Source: Streptomyces atriruber (lineage in GTDB: Bacteria; Actinomycetota; Actinomycetes; Streptomycetales; Streptomycetaceae). From it: a stretch of DNA of 64,000 nt. Under the pieces are notes generated by a model, which worked only from the letters and a program-made list of their open reading frames with translations, was not told the DNA's origin and searched no databases. Position 1 is the first letter of the stretch. The number at the start of each line of letters is the position of its first letter. The stretch covers positions 1-64,000 of the forward strand of contig NZ_LIPN01000060.1 in NCBI RefSeq assembly GCF_001418325.1. Reading direction: 5' to 3'. Shown one piece after another: positions 8,458 through 17,733 of the stretch. The translations under genes were made by a program, and so were the position numbers.

Positions 8458-9037
8458 TTCGTTGTTTTGCGGCCCGATCCGCCCGACCGGCCGTCACTGG
8501 TACGTCACCGTGGCCGTGACCGCCGTCCCGCTGATCGTGCTGGGCGTGGTCATCGCGGTGCAGCGGCTCGACAGCGCGATCGACGCGGTGGACACCGGCC
8601 ACCCGTTCGCCGACGGTGACACCGTGACCCTGCGGCTGGAGCCGGAGAGCGAAAAGGCGATCTGGATCAAGGACCGGGGCCCGTCCGCCACCCAGGACTG
8701 CAAGATCACCGGCTCGGGCGCCCCCGCTCTCACCGATCCGGGAATCGACGTGTTTCTCACCCGCGACGAGACCTGGAACCCGCTCCGCACCATCTAGGTG
8801 TCACGGGCGGGCGAGTACGAGATCACCTGCTCGTCCCAGGGCCCGTCGCGGTACGCCATCGGGCATCCCGAAGGTCACGTCACCTTTGCGGGCGGGGTGG
8901 TGCTGGCCGTGCTTCTCTCGATCCCGGGGATCGCCGTCGGCACGGCCATCGTTCTGGTCACTGCCGTTCGCCGCCACGGTCATCGCAAGCGGCTGCTCGC
9001 GGACCGGTCACGCTCCTACCACTTCTCGCACCAGTAG
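8453..9037 (+). pseudogene. Small membrane-anchored protein interrupted by an in-frame TAG
   Basis: Two consecutive open frames in the same phase are separated only by a TAG at 8795-8797. The first part has a membrane segment (VTVAVTAVPLIVLGVVIA) and an extracytoplasmic stretch with one Cys (QDCKITGSG). The second part continues without a gap in the logic of the fold (GEYEITCSSQG, a second Cys) and ends in a second membrane segment (VVLAVLLSIPGIAVGTAIVLV) with a basic tail. Together they make one ordinary two-TM protein of about 194 codons with an external beta domain. I therefore read it as a nonsense-interrupted gene; a GTG directly after the TAG could restart translation. The start, TTG at 8453 or 8462, is uncertain. 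It is divergent from rph and shares the RAE. Function unknown. Confidence 0.65.
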
Positions 9038-9936
9038 AGGGCGTTCATCGCGACGCGGGCGGGAGCCGCGCCGGTCCGGTCGTGTCCGGGCCGTTCGGGC
9101 ACGTTCTGGTACCACTGCGGATAGACCCCGGTGGTTATCTCGTTGAGATTCTCGTGGGTCCAGCCGTCGGTGGCGTCGGTTTCGGGATACCAGACCCGAT
9201 GGTCCGCCGACATCGCCAGGGCGGACCATTTGATCTTCCAGTCTGATTCCGCTCCGATGAGGGTCCAGTCGGTTCCCTGAGCGGACTGCGGGTTGTCGTT
9301 CGTCCAGTCGAGGAAGCCGGAGCCCGGCCTCATCTCACGGCACTGGGTGGTCGGCTCGAACGGGTCGCAGGCGTAGGCGAACGTGGTTCCGCCGTGCGGC
9401 CCGGCGACGCTGGCCACGTCCTCGACGTAGATGTAGGGCGGCCATCCGGTCTCGTGACGCTCGACCCCGGTGATGGCCGCCTGCGCGATCAGCCCGCCCA
9501 TGGAGTGGGAGACGATGTCCACGGACTGACCGACCTGGGAGTACGAGCGATAGATCTCCCAGGCGAGCGCCTTGCCCAGTTCCTTGAGGGAGGTGTTCTT
9601 GGTGCCTCCGTCGAGAAGCGGGGTATTGCAATTCTTGTCGCCGGCGTAATACCCGACGAAGTGGCGCGGACCGGTCCAGTCCGCCTCGTCGAAGAGTTTG
9701 TCGGCGGGGCCCCAGGCATCCATGCAATCGCTGCCCGTCGCATCCGACGACGCGCCGAGGTAACCCTTGAGGAAGTAGACCGGCTCATCGGACGTGTCGT
9801 TCCGAGGCGGCACCGCGGCCGCCTTCCCCGGGGCGTTGCCGGACAACGCGGTCGCTGCCGTCGCCCCGCCGATGGCCAGTGCTGTCAGCACGGCCAACAG
9901 CACGGATATCAGGCGCGGTAATCTGTGAGCTCTCAC
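9016..9936 (-). CDS. Secreted alpha/beta hydrolase, lipase-like
   Basis: This 306-aa protein has an N-terminal signal peptide (basic MRAHRLPR, hydrophobic LISVLLAVLTALAIGGATAATA, cleavage probably near residue 30-40). The mature part has the alpha/beta-hydrolase nucleophile elbow IVSHSMGGLIAQAA, with Ser145 as likely nucleophile, and several cysteines (DSC-type pairs CMD, CNT, CDP, CRE, CEK) suited to an exported, disulfide-bonded enzyme. Likely substrates are lipids or esters. The GTG at 9936 follows GGGGGA by 5 nt. The 3' end overlaps the convergent split membrane gene by 22 nt. It lies downstream of the P450 gene on the same strand, but a 156-nt gap separates them, so an operon is not implied. 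Confidence 0.8.
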   Translation of the reverse strand: MRAHRLPRLISVLLAVLTALAIGGATAATALSGNAPGKAAAVPPRNDTSDEPVYFLKGYLGASSDATGSDCMDAWGPADKLFDEADWTGPRHFVGYYAGDKNCNTPLLDGGTKNTSLKELGKALAWEIYRSYSQVGQSVDIVSHSMGGLIAQAAITGVERHETGWPPYIYVEDVASVAGPHGGTTFAYACDPFEPTTQCREMRPGSGFLDWTNDNPQSAQGTDWTLIGAESDWKIKWSALAMSADHRVWYPETDATDGWTHENLNEITTGVYPQWYQNVPERPGHDRTGAAPARVAMNALYWCEKW

Positions 9937-10092
9937 TGAATTCCCCCTGTGCTTGTGACGGACACGGTCGCCGCCGACGGTATTGCGGCGAGTAACAAGG
10001 CCGCATCCAACGGGCGTTTGAGCCCGGAGCCAACCCAGCGCGGTAGCGGGTAAACCAGCGTGGTATTCGGGGGATCTTCTGTACCGTCGCGG

Positions 10093-13000
10093 TCAGGCGC
10101 TCACGTAGACGTCCTCCACGTACCTCCCCTCGGCGACGAGCCCCTGCCACCAGGCCTCGGCCCGTTCAGGCGAGTCATCGCCCGAGTGCTTCACGTGGAG
10201 CTGCCGGAAGGCCTCGCGGACGCCGGGGGCCATGCGGGCGCCGTCGCCGCAGACGTAGACCCGGGCTCCGGACTCCAGGAGGTGCCAGATCTCCTGGGCC
10301 TCGGCCGCGATGCGGTGCTGGACGAAGAGGAGTTCGCCCTCGGGGGCCCGGGAGTACGTCGGGCGCATCGACACCGCTCCCGCACGCTCCGCCGCTTCGA
10401 GTTCCGCGCGGTGGAGGTAGTCGACGTCGGGGTGGTCGCAGCCGAAATAGCAGAGGGCGGGGGCGAGCGGGGTGCCGTTGCGGAGGAGTGCCACGCGGTC
10501 GGCGACGGCGCCGCGGAAGGGGGCGAGACCCGTGCCCGCGCCGATCATGATGACGGGGGTCCGTGCGTCCGCGGGGATCCGGAAGACGTCACGGCAGGGC
10601 TGTACGCGCGCGTGGAGCGTGTCGCCGGGCCGCAGGCGGTGGAGGTGCGAGGAACCGGTGCCGCGGTACGTGCCGCGGCCCGAGCGGTCCGGTGCCGAGA
10701 GGAGCGACACCATCAGGTCGGCACGGCCCGGCGCGGCGGCGGGCGACGACGAGATCGAGTAGTGGCGGGCGCGGATCGGCGGCAGCAGTTCGAGCAGGAC
10801 GGGCCAGGGGAGTTGCCCGCGCAGGGCCGGATGGTCCTCGACCAGGTCGAGGAGGTTCCCGGGCCGCGCGCCCAAGGCCCCTGGGTCGGCTGCCAGTTGC
10901 TCCAGGGCGGCGCGCTCGGGCGGGCACGGGTTGTGCTCGGCGAGCAGGGCGACCTGGGCGGCTGTCGGGGCGTCCCGCAACTCGACGTAGCGGCCGAGGA
11001 GTTCACGGACGGCCACGGGCCGGTCCAGCGGCAGGGTGGTGCGGCCGGGCCGGTGCGCCCGGATGTTGAGCACCGCGTCCGGGTCGACGCCGAACAGCGA
11101 CGCCGCGCGCTCGACCGACTCTGGGGCGTTGACCGGCAGTACCGCGAGGTGGTCGGCGGTGCGATAGGTGACGCCGTCGGGGAGCGCCACCCGCAGGAAC
11201 CGCTTGGCGCGGGCGAGCGGATGGGTGAGGTCGACGAGGTCGGACGCCTCCGTGACCGTCATCGGCACCGTGCCGTGCCGGGCGTCCAGCGCGTCCAGCG
11301 GCCCGCCGGAGACCTCCACGACGTCGTAGCCCCTGGTGGCCGGTGCGGGGGCGGTGGTCCCGGCGCTCTCCGGGTCGCCGTACTGCCGCAGCAGCGTGTG
11401 CCGCAGCGTTGCGGTGAAGCGCTCCACCGACCCTGCGAGGTCCCCGGAGGCGTCGGCCTCGGCGCGCTCCAGGAGGCGGATCGCGCCTGCGGCGGCGAGC
11501 CCGTCGTCGATGAGCGTGGGCACCCGCTGATAGGTCGCCGCCCAGTTGCGGTCGCCGACGCCGAGGACCGCGTACCGCACACCGGCGGCCGCGTCCGGCG
11601 CGGCCCGGGTCAGCCAGGAGACGAACTCGCCCGCGTCGTCGGTGGGCCTGCCGTTGTAGGACGCGGTGACGATCACGACGGGGGAGTCGGCGGGCAGTGC
11701 GCGCAGCGCACCGGCGGCGTCGTCGAGCGGGGCGACGCGTGCGTCGAAGCCGAGGTCGGCAGCGAGGTCCGCGAGCTGCTCGGCGTATCCCCGGCAGGTC
11801 CCGAAGTTGGAACCGTGGAGCAGCGTGAGGGCGGTGCCCGGCATCGCGCGGGTGGGGAGGCCGTCCTCAGGCCGACCGGCATCCGGGCGTGACGTCCGGG
11901 AGAGCTGTGCGGTGCCGCCGAACGCGCCCCCGGCACCGGCCCTGCCGCGCGCACGGTCCGCGGCGGTCCGCGCCGCCAGCGTCATCGTGAAGCCCTCGGG
12001 CTTGAGGGTGAGGGTCTCCTTGACCTTCAGGCGGTAGTCGGCGCGGTCGATGAACCGGTAGCGGTGCACCAGCATGCCGAGCAGCATCGTGGCCTCGTGC
12101 AGCGCGAACTGCCGCCCGATGCAGGCGCGTTCACCGGTTCCGAACGGCTTGTACGCGTGCGCGGAGCGGGCCGCCTCCGTCTCCGGGGCGAAGCGGTCGG
12201 GGTCGAACTCCTCGACGTTGTCGCCCCAGACCGGGTCCCGGTGCAGCATCGGGGTCAGCACCACCACGTACTGTCCCGCCTCGATCGGATGCCCGCCGAG
12301 AGTCGTGTCGGCGCGGGCCCTGCGCTGGAACGCGGGCGCGGTGGGCCACAGCCGCAGCGCCTCGTTGAGCACCTGGCGCACGTAACGCAGCTTGCCCACG
12401 TCTTCGTACGTCGGTTCGGGGTCGGGATCGTCGCCCCACAGGGCGTCGACCTCGGCCTGGGCGAGGTGCAGGACCGCCGGGTTCTTCATCAGGTGGTGGA
12501 GGGCGAAGGCGAGCGTGCCGGACGTCGTCTCGTGCCCGGCGATGAGGAACGTGATGACCTGGTTGCGGATGTTCGCCTCGTCCAGGGTCTCTCCGCTGCC
12601 GGGGTGCGGGGAGTTGAGCATCAGGCCGAGCAGGTCGTCGGCGGTCGTGTCGCCCGATGCCTTGCGGGTCTCGATGACCTCGTCGACGACCCGGGCGAGG
12701 AAGGCGGCGTCGGCCTCGAACGCCGCGTCGTCGGCGGCGTAGTCCCCGGCGGGATCCCGGGCCAGCTTCGCCTGACTGTGTGCCAGGCCCCGTACGAGAG
12801 CCTGTACGAAGGGGTGCGGATCGGTGCGGCCGAACGACTCGAAGTCGTAGCCGAAGCCGGACAGGCCGATGGTGTCCAGCGTCATCCTGGTCATGTCCTC
12901 GGAGACCTCCACCGGCGCGGACTCGGCCGCGCCCGGCGCGAACCGGCCGTCCCAGGAGGCGATGAGGCGCCGGGCCACGCGCAGCATGTGCGGGTGGTAC

Positions 13001-13368
13001 GTCCGCATCGAGTTCATGGCGAACGCGGGGAGCAGGATGTCGTGCGCCTTGGCCCAGTTGGGCTCGTCGTCGTACGCCGTGAACAGGCCGTCGCCCGCGA
13101 TGCCGCGGACGTTCTGCAGCGCGGGGCCGACCCCCTTGGCGAACCGCGTCTCGTCCGACAGCTCCTCGACCAGTTCCAGGGAACCGGCCCAGACGGTCTC
13201 GCGCCCGTGGTACCTGCGGACGTACAAGGGCCCGTGCACCCGCGCGAGCTCCACGGCCTGCTGGATCGGAGTGGCGGTCGGCCCGGCCGCCGTCACGTCG
13301 ACGGTGGGCAGTACGAGGTCCGGGTGGTCCTGGAGACCACAGACCTCGACGGTGTGTTCTTCGCTCAT
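10093..13368 (-). CDS. Self-sufficient cytochrome P450/NADPH-P450 reductase (CYP102 type)
   Basis: This natural fusion is 1091 aa from the ATG at 13368. The P450 domain occupies about residues 1-470: I-helix AGHETT near 277-282, ExxR motif EALR at 336-339, and heme loop FGTGERACIGRQF with ligand Cys416. A linker of about 40 residues leads to the FMN flavodoxin domain (LTLLHGSNFGTCRGYAEQ onward, from about 510), then the FAD/NADPH reductase domain (RHYSISSSP, GAGTGLAPFRG, YVCGDG). The layout and length are those of P450 BM3 relatives, which hydroxylate fatty acids near the omega end using NADPH and O2. A GTG at 13395 would add 9 residues, but GGGAAGGGG sits before the ATG. The gene is divergent from a PAS-LuxR regulator, with a palindrome between them. 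Confidence 0.93.
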   Translation of the reverse strand: MSEEHTVEVCGLQDHPDLVLPTVDVTAAGPTATPIQQAVELARVHGPLYVRRYHGRETVWAGSLELVEELSDETRFAKGVGPALQNVRGIAGDGLFTAYDDEPNWAKAHDILLPAFAMNSMRTYHPHMLRVARRLIASWDGRFAPGAAESAPVEVSEDMTRMTLDTIGLSGFGYDFESFGRTDPHPFVQALVRGLAHSQAKLARDPAGDYAADDAAFEADAAFLARVVDEVIETRKASGDTTADDLLGLMLNSPHPGSGETLDEANIRNQVITFLIAGHETTSGTLAFALHHLMKNPAVLHLAQAEVDALWGDDPDPEPTYEDVGKLRYVRQVLNEALRLWPTAPAFQRRARADTTLGGHPIEAGQYVVVLTPMLHRDPVWGDNVEEFDPDRFAPETEAARSAHAYKPFGTGERACIGRQFALHEATMLLGMLVHRYRFIDRADYRLKVKETLTLKPEGFTMTLAARTAADRARGRAGAGGAFGGTAQLSRTSRPDAGRPEDGLPTRAMPGTALTLLHGSNFGTCRGYAEQLADLAADLGFDARVAPLDDAAGALRALPADSPVVIVTASYNGRPTDDAGEFVSWLTRAAPDAAAGVRYAVLGVGDRNWAATYQRVPTLIDDGLAAAGAIRLLERAEADASGDLAGSVERFTATLRHTLLRQYGDPESAGTTAPAPATRGYDVVEVSGGPLDALDARHGTVPMTVTEASDLVDLTHPLARAKRFLRVALPDGVTYRTADHLAVLPVNAPESVERAASLFGVDPDAVLNIRAHRPGRTTLPLDRPVAVRELLGRYVELRDAPTAAQVALLAEHNPCPPERAALEQLAADPGALGARPGNLLDLVEDHPALRGQLPWPVLLELLPPIRARHYSISSSPAAAPGRADLMVSLLSAPDRSGRGTYRGTGSSHLHRLRPGDTLHARVQPCRDVFRIPADARTPVIMIGAGTGLAPFRGAVADRVALLRNGTPLAPALCYFGCDHPDVDYLHRAELEAAERAGAVSMRPTYSRAPEGELLFVQHRIAAEAQEIWHLLESGARVYVCGDGARMAPGVREAFRQLHVKHSGDDSPERAEAWWQGLVAEGRYVEDVYVSA

Positions 13369-13470
13369 GGCGGCAGTGCCCCTTCCCTTGGACACGAGGG
13401 AGTCGAGCGCCCGGCAGGTGGGGCGCGGTATCCACGGTGGCCTTCGTCGAGGGGCCGCTTCGGGCGAGAA

Positions 13471-13486
13471 CTACATAATCTTGTAG
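13471..13486. promoter_or_regulatory. Inverted repeat between the P450 and PAS-LuxR genes
   Basis: CTACA (13471-13475), a 6-nt AT-rich spacer, then TGTAG (13482-13486). This AT-rich island stands out in a GC-rich divergent intergenic region and is a plausible operator or -10 region for the P450 promoter. Which regulator binds is not known. Confidence 0.4.
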
Positions 13487-13574
13487 GGGGCTTTTCCGCC
13501 CCGGCGCTTGCGCGGTGGGCACGAGTGCTGTGGGTGCGACGGACGAGGGCGCGAACGTGAAGGGAGCGAGGTGC

Positions 13575-14384
13575 GTGGGCGGGGAAATGGAGCGCGGCGG
13601 TGAAGAAGTCGGGGACGAGGCGGGGAAGGCGAGAGAGGCGGACGCGGCGGGCAAGGCGAAGGAGGCGGACGCCGCCGTGTGGCGCGGCCGTTTCCTCACC
13701 CTGCTGGACCGCTCCCCGACGCCGACCGCGATCGCCGGTACGAACGGCCTCGTCTCCGTCGCCAACCCGGCCTTCGCCAGTGCGCTGGGGCTCCAGCCGG
13801 GCCGGGTGGCGAACCGGCTCCTGCTCGACCTGCTCACCCCCACCAACAGCGATCAACTCCGCAAACTCGACGAGGCCATGCGCTCCGGCCGCCGGTCCCG
13901 CTACCCGGTCGAGGCGTGCTGGGCGGCAGGCGGCACGACCCGCCACGGACAGGTCACCGTCGAGCCCGTCACCGACCCGTTGGAGGACACCCCGCCCCTG
14001 ATGGTGACCCTGCGCGTGGCGGAGGAGCGCGATGGGCCCACGAGGAACGGAGCCGCCGCCCGCACCGGCGGCCCGCGAGCGGTGGACGCGGGGGAGGAGC
14101 TCGCCCACCCCGCCCTGAACGCCCAGGAGGCCCGCATCCTGCGGCTGGTCGCGGGCGGCGCCACGACGTCGGTCGTCGCGCGCACCGTCGGCATCGGCGT
14201 GGACGGGGTCAACTACCACCTCACGCGGCTCTGCCGCCGCCTGCACGTCCCCAACCGGACGGCGCTGGTGGCTCGGGCCTACGTACTCGGACTGCTGGAC
14301 GCGCAGGCGTGGCCGCCGCAGGTGTCGGGCCCGGCCGGGCGCCGCGGAGGTCCCGCCAGGGGCGGTTCCGGAGCGCGCACGTAA
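13575..14384 (+). CDS. PAS domain-containing LuxR-type regulator
   Basis: This 269-aa protein begins at GTG 13575, chosen because AAGGGAG lies 8 nt upstream; an upstream GTG at 13515 in the same frame lacks a ribosome site. An acidic, Ala-rich N-terminus is followed by a PAS domain (RFLTLLDRSPTPTAIAGTNGLVSVANPAFASALG, to about residue 160) and a C-terminal LuxR-type helix-turn-helix (LNAQEARILRLVAGGATTSVVARTVGIGVDGVNYHL). The PAS domain should sense a ligand or redox signal. Divergent orientation from the CYP102 gene suggests control of that gene, by position only. The downstream M20 peptidase starts 10 nt after its stop, but a TAACCT box there suggests its own promoter. Confidence 0.85.
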   Translation: MGGEMERGGEEVGDEAGKAREADAAGKAKEADAAVWRGRFLTLLDRSPTPTAIAGTNGLVSVANPAFASALGLQPGRVANRLLLDLLTPTNSDQLRKLDEAMRSGRRSRYPVEACWAAGGTTRHGQVTVEPVTDPLEDTPPLMVTLRVAEERDGPTRNGAAARTGGPRAVDAGEELAHPALNAQEARILRLVAGGATTSVVARTVGIGVDGVNYHLTRLCRRLHVPNRTALVARAYVLGLLDAQAWPPQVSGPAGRRGGPARGGSGART

Positions 14385-14394
14385 CCTTGCGGGC

Positions 14395-15507
14395 GTGACG
14401 AAGCGCGAGCCGGTCGACGTGAGTGTCGACGCGATGGTCGAGGACCTCAGGACACTGGTCGAGGTGGAGTCGCCGTCGCGCGATCTCGACGCCCTCACGG
14501 AGTCGGCGAAAACCGTCGCCGGGGTCGTCGAGAACCGGCTCGGCGGACACGCCGTGCTCGTCGCGAGCGAGGCGGGCCCGCACGTCCACTGGTCGGCCGG
14601 CGGCGACCCCCGCGTACTGATCCTCGGCCACCACGACACGGTGTTCCCGCTCGGCACCCTCGCCCGCCGCCCCTTCGCGGTCGCGGACGGGCGTGCGACC
14701 GGCCCCGGCGTCTTCGACATGCTGGGCGGTCTGGTGCAGGCCGTGCACGGTCTGGCGGCGCTCGACGACCTGTCGGGCGTCGAGATCCTGGTGACCGCGG
14801 ACGAAGAGGTCGGCTCCCGCTCCTCCCGCGCCCTCATCGAGGAGCGCGCCCGTGCCTGCGGCGCGGTCCTGGTGTTCGAGGGCGCCGCAGACGGCGGGGG
14901 AGTGAAGACCGCCCGAAAGGGCTGCGGCACGTTCGAGGTCGCCATCACGGGCCGCGCCTCGCACGCGGGCCTCGAACCGGAGGCCGGGATCAACGCCCTG
15001 GTCGAAGCGGCGCACCAGGTCCTGGCCATCGCCGCGCTCGGCCGCCCCGACATCGGCACGACCGTCACCCCGACCGTCGCGTCCGCGGGCACCCTGGACA
15101 ACGTCGTCCCCGCGGAGGCGACCGTCGTCGTCGACGTCCGGGTCGAGTTGCCCGAGGAGAAGGAACGCGTCGAATCCGCGTTCGCCGCGCTCCGCCCCCG
15201 CCTCGCGGGGGCGGAGATCACCGTCCGGGGTGGCGTCGGGCGCCCGCCGATGCCCGAGTCGGCGGCGGCCGGGCTCTTCGCGATGGCCCAGCAGCTCATC
15301 CCCGGCCTGGAGGGCAAGGCGGTCGGCGGGGGCAGCGACGGCAACTTCACGGCCGCGCTCGGCGTGCCGACGCTCGACGGCCTAGGGGCGGTCGGGGGCG
15401 GCGCGCACGCCGATCACGAGTACGTGGTGGTCGAGGCGATGGCCGAGCGCGCGCGCCTGGTGACCGGCCTGGTGCGCGCGATCCGGAACGCCGGGGTCGC
15501 GTCCTAG
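14395..15507 (+). CDS. M20 family metallopeptidase (glutamate carboxypeptidase-like)
   Basis: This 370-aa protein has the M20 metal-binding pattern: His79 in LGHHDTV, bridging Asp108 in GPGVFDM, general base and ligand Glu137-Glu138 in TADEEVG, and a C-terminal His in GGGAHADHEYV, with a dimerisation domain inserted (KGCGTFEVAITGRASHAG). The family removes C-terminal residues or hydrolyses N-acyl amino acids with two zinc ions. The segment after the bridging Asp, usually FDMKGG, is FDMLGG, which does not touch a known ligand. No signal peptide is present, so it is cytoplasmic. The GTG start has no Shine-Dalgarno; a TAACCT -10-like box ends about 7 nt upstream, which suits leaderless transcription. 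Confidence 0.9.
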   Translation: MTKREPVDVSVDAMVEDLRTLVEVESPSRDLDALTESAKTVAGVVENRLGGHAVLVASEAGPHVHWSAGGDPRVLILGHHDTVFPLGTLARRPFAVADGRATGPGVFDMLGGLVQAVHGLAALDDLSGVEILVTADEEVGSRSSRALIEERARACGAVLVFEGAADGGGVKTARKGCGTFEVAITGRASHAGLEPEAGINALVEAAHQVLAIAALGRPDIGTTVTPTVASAGTLDNVVPAEATVVVDVRVELPEEKERVESAFAALRPRLAGAEITVRGGVGRPPMPESAAAGLFAMAQQLIPGLEGKAVGGGSDGNFTAALGVPTLDGLGAVGGGAHADHEYVVVEAMAERARLVTGLVRAIRNAGVAS

Positions 15508-15582
15508 CCGGTCGGCCCGGATCTTCGGCCGTTTCGTGCGGCCCGGCGGAGCCGTGCCGCCCACCGTGAGAAGCTCGCGTCC

Positions 15583-16695
15583 ATGACGGGTGAGCGGCGG
15601 CTGTCCGTAGGGGTGGAGGAGGAGTACCTCGTCGTCGATCCCGTGTCGCGGACGGTGCGCCCGTACGGCGAGCAGGTGGCCGCGGCGGCCGCCGAGCGGC
15701 TCGGCAAGGAGCGGGTGGGCGATGAGATCACCCGATTGCAGGTCGAGGCGAGAACGGAGCCGCACACCTGTCTCGGCGAACTCGCCGACGACATCGCCGC
15801 GATGCGTGGCGCGGTCGCGGACGCGGCCGGGCGCCAAGGGCTCGCGGTCGTCTCGTCCGGGTCGCCGGTGCTCGGGGAGGTGTCGCCGTTCCCCCTCACC
15901 CCCGGCCCGCGCTACGCCGCCAGTCTGGCGGCGTTCCGTGCCCTGGACGACGAGCAGTGCACGGCCGCCTGCCACGTCCACCTGGGCATCGCGGACCGGG
16001 CGCTGGCCCTGAAGGTGAGCAACCGGTTGCGCCCGTGGCTGCCGGTGCTGGTGTCGCTCACCGTGAACTCCCCCTACTGGGCCGGTCGGTGGACGGGGTA
16101 CGCGAGCTGGCGGACCCTGTCCTGGGCGCGCTGGCCGGTGGCCGGACCACCGCCGTACTTCGAGTCCGTGGCGCACTTCGAGGAACTGGTGGGCCACCTG
16201 CACACGGCCGGGGCGGTCATGGACCCGGGCGGCCTGTACTGGGACGTACGCCCCTCGTCCCATGTGCCGACGCTGGAGATCCGCGTGGCCGACGCACAGA
16301 TGACCGCCGGGGAGACGGTCCTGCACGCGGCGCTCGTGCGCGCGTTGGCGCAGACGGAGCTGCGCGCCGTCCGGGCCGGTGAGCCGGTCGTGAACCCCGC
16401 GCCGGAGGTGCTGCGGGCCGCGTACTGGCGGGCGGCCCGTGACGGCCTGCGCGGCCACGGCCTCGATGCGCACACCCAGCGGCTCCGACCGGCTCCGGTC
16501 CTGGCCGAGCGGCTCTATGCGCACGTCAGCGCGGCCCTGGAGGACAACGGCGACGGGGCGCGGGTCCGGGCGGCCTGGGCGCGGCTCCTGGCCCGCGGCA
16601 CGGGCGCCGAGCGGCAGCGGGCCGCCCACCACAAGGACAACCGCCTGGCGGACACGGTGGACGCTCTGACCGGCTGTTTCGACGGCGTGGGGTGA
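15583..16695 (+). CDS. YbdK family carboxylate-amine ligase (GCS2 type)
   Basis: This 370-aa protein starts with [13 protein letters not shown], the hallmark ATP-grasp-like GCS2 opening with Mg-binding glutamates, and contains [27 protein letters not shown] and LEIRVADAQ, all typical of YbdK-type glutamate-cysteine ligase relatives. E. coli YbdK has weak gamma-glutamylcysteine ligase activity. Actinobacteria make mycothiol rather than glutathione, so the physiological substrate here is open. The length is normal for the family. The ATG at 15583 directly precedes the conserved N-terminus. It is co-oriented with the M20 peptidase, 75 nt downstream, and followed by the crcB pair. Confidence 0.9.
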   Translation: MTGERRLSVGVEEEYLVVDPVSRTVRPYGEQVAAAAAERLGKERVGDEITRLQVEARTEPHTCLGELADDIAAMRGAVADAAGRQGLAVVSSGSPVLGEVSPFPLTPGPRYAASLAAFRALDDEQCTAACHVHLGIADRALALKVSNRLRPWLPVLVSLTVNSPYWAGRWTGYASWRTLSWARWPVAGPPPYFESVAHFEELVGHLHTAGAVMDPGGLYWDVRPSSHVPTLEIRVADAQMTAGETVLHAALVRALAQTELRAVRAGEPVVNPAPEVLRAAYWRAARDGLRGHGLDAHTQRLRPAPVLAERLYAHVSAALEDNGDGARVRAAWARLLARGTGAERQRAAHHKDNRLADTVDALTGCFDGVG

Positions 16696-16912
16696 TCCGC
16701 GGCGGCGCCCGCACCGGCTTGGCACCAGGCAGACGACGCGGCGACCGGCCGCGCCGGTTAACCTGGGGGCAGCGGTGATCTTCCGGGCGGCCCCGGACGC
16801 GCCGCACGGCGGTGGGGCTCGCCGTACCCGAACCGCGGCGACGGACGCCGCCAACGGTCCCTACTTGCGATCGAGTGCGCCCTGCGACGGGCGACGGCGA
16901 GTAGGAGGAACG

Positions 16913-17332
16913 TTGACGCGGGACGAAGGCAAGACCGTCGCTGTGGTGGCCGCGGGCGGCGGCATCGGCGCGGTGGCCCGGTACGCGGCAGCCGTGGAGT
17001 GGCCGGCCGCCTCCGACGGATTCCCCTGGACGACCCTCGTGGTGAACGCCGCGGGCTGCGCCGCGATCGGCGTCCTCATGGTGCTGGTCACGGAGGTCGG
17101 GACGGCCCACCCCCTGGTGCGGCCCTTTCTCGGCACGGGCGTCCTCGGCGGCTTCACCACGTTCTCGACCTACGCGGTGGACATCGAACGCCTCGTGCGC
17201 GGCGGCCACGCCCGCACGGGCCTGGCCTACCTGGCCCTGACCCTGGTCGCGGCGCTCGCCGCGGTGTGGGCCGCGGCATGGACGACGCGCCGGGTGGCGG
17301 CCGCCCGCACGGCCACCGGGAGGCGGGCATGA
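16913..17332 (+). CDS. crcB: Fluoride channel CrcB/Fluc, first subunit
   Basis: This 139-aa membrane protein with four predicted TM segments carries the Fluc motifs [10 protein letters not shown], the TLVVNAAGC pore helix (with Asn) and [16 protein letters not shown] (the Phe-rich track and Na+ site region). It exports F- passively across the membrane. TTG 16913 was chosen for the strong AGGAGG 4 nt upstream; an in-frame GTG at 16775 would add 46 residues of poor quality, although a TAACCT box sits just before that GTG. The gene overlaps the second crcB by ATGA. Tandem crcB genes usually encode oppositely oriented subunits of one heterodimeric channel. Confidence 0.93.
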   Translation: MTRDEGKTVAVVAAGGGIGAVARYAAAVEWPAASDGFPWTTLVVNAAGCAAIGVLMVLVTEVGTAHPLVRPFLGTGVLGGFTTFSTYAVDIERLVRGGHARTGLAYLALTLVAALAAVWAAAWTTRRVAAARTATGRRA

Positions 17333-17703
17333 ACTGGCTGCTCGTGGTCGTCGGCGGCATGATCGGCGCCCCGCTGCGCCACCTGACCGACCAGACCCTG
17401 CGGAAGCGGTACGGAACCGACTTCCCCTGGGGCATCCTCACCGTCAACGTCGTGGGCTGTCTGATCCTCGGCGCGCTGACCGGAGCGGTCACGGCGGGCG
17501 CCGCGTCGTCGCACACCCAGCTGTTCCTCGGCACGGGCCTGTGCGGGGCTCTGACGACGTACTCGACCTTCTCGTACGAGACACTGCGGCTCGCCGAGGG
17601 CGGCATGCGGTTCCACGCGGTGGCCAACGCGCTGGGGAGCGTCGTCGCGGGCCTCGGCGCGGCCTTTGTGGGGGTGGCCGTCGCCGAGGCCCTGTGGCTG
17701 TGA
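17329..17703 (+). CDS. crcB: Fluoride channel CrcB/Fluc, second subunit
   Basis: This 124-aa, four-TM protein has the Fluc signatures [24 protein letters not shown] and [19 protein letters not shown]. Its ATG overlaps the stop of the first crcB (ATGA), so the two are translated together, as expected for a heterodimeric fluoride channel pair. Its stop converges on the GH18 gene with a gap of about 30 nt. No fluoride riboswitch was recognisable upstream of the pair. Confidence 0.93.
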   Translation: MNWLLVVVGGMIGAPLRHLTDQTLRKRYGTDFPWGILTVNVVGCLILGALTGAVTAGAASSHTQLFLGTGLCGALTTYSTFSYETLRLAEGGMRFHAVANALGSVVAGLGAAFVGVAVAEALWL

Positions 17704-17733
17704 CGTCTCCGGGGCGGTCGCTTGGGCGCGGCG

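Noticed and set aside
16696-16912. Possible fluoride riboswitch before crcB
   Set aside because: I could not find the conserved crcB-motif pieces; only a weak 5-bp ACCGG/CCGGT hairpin is present.
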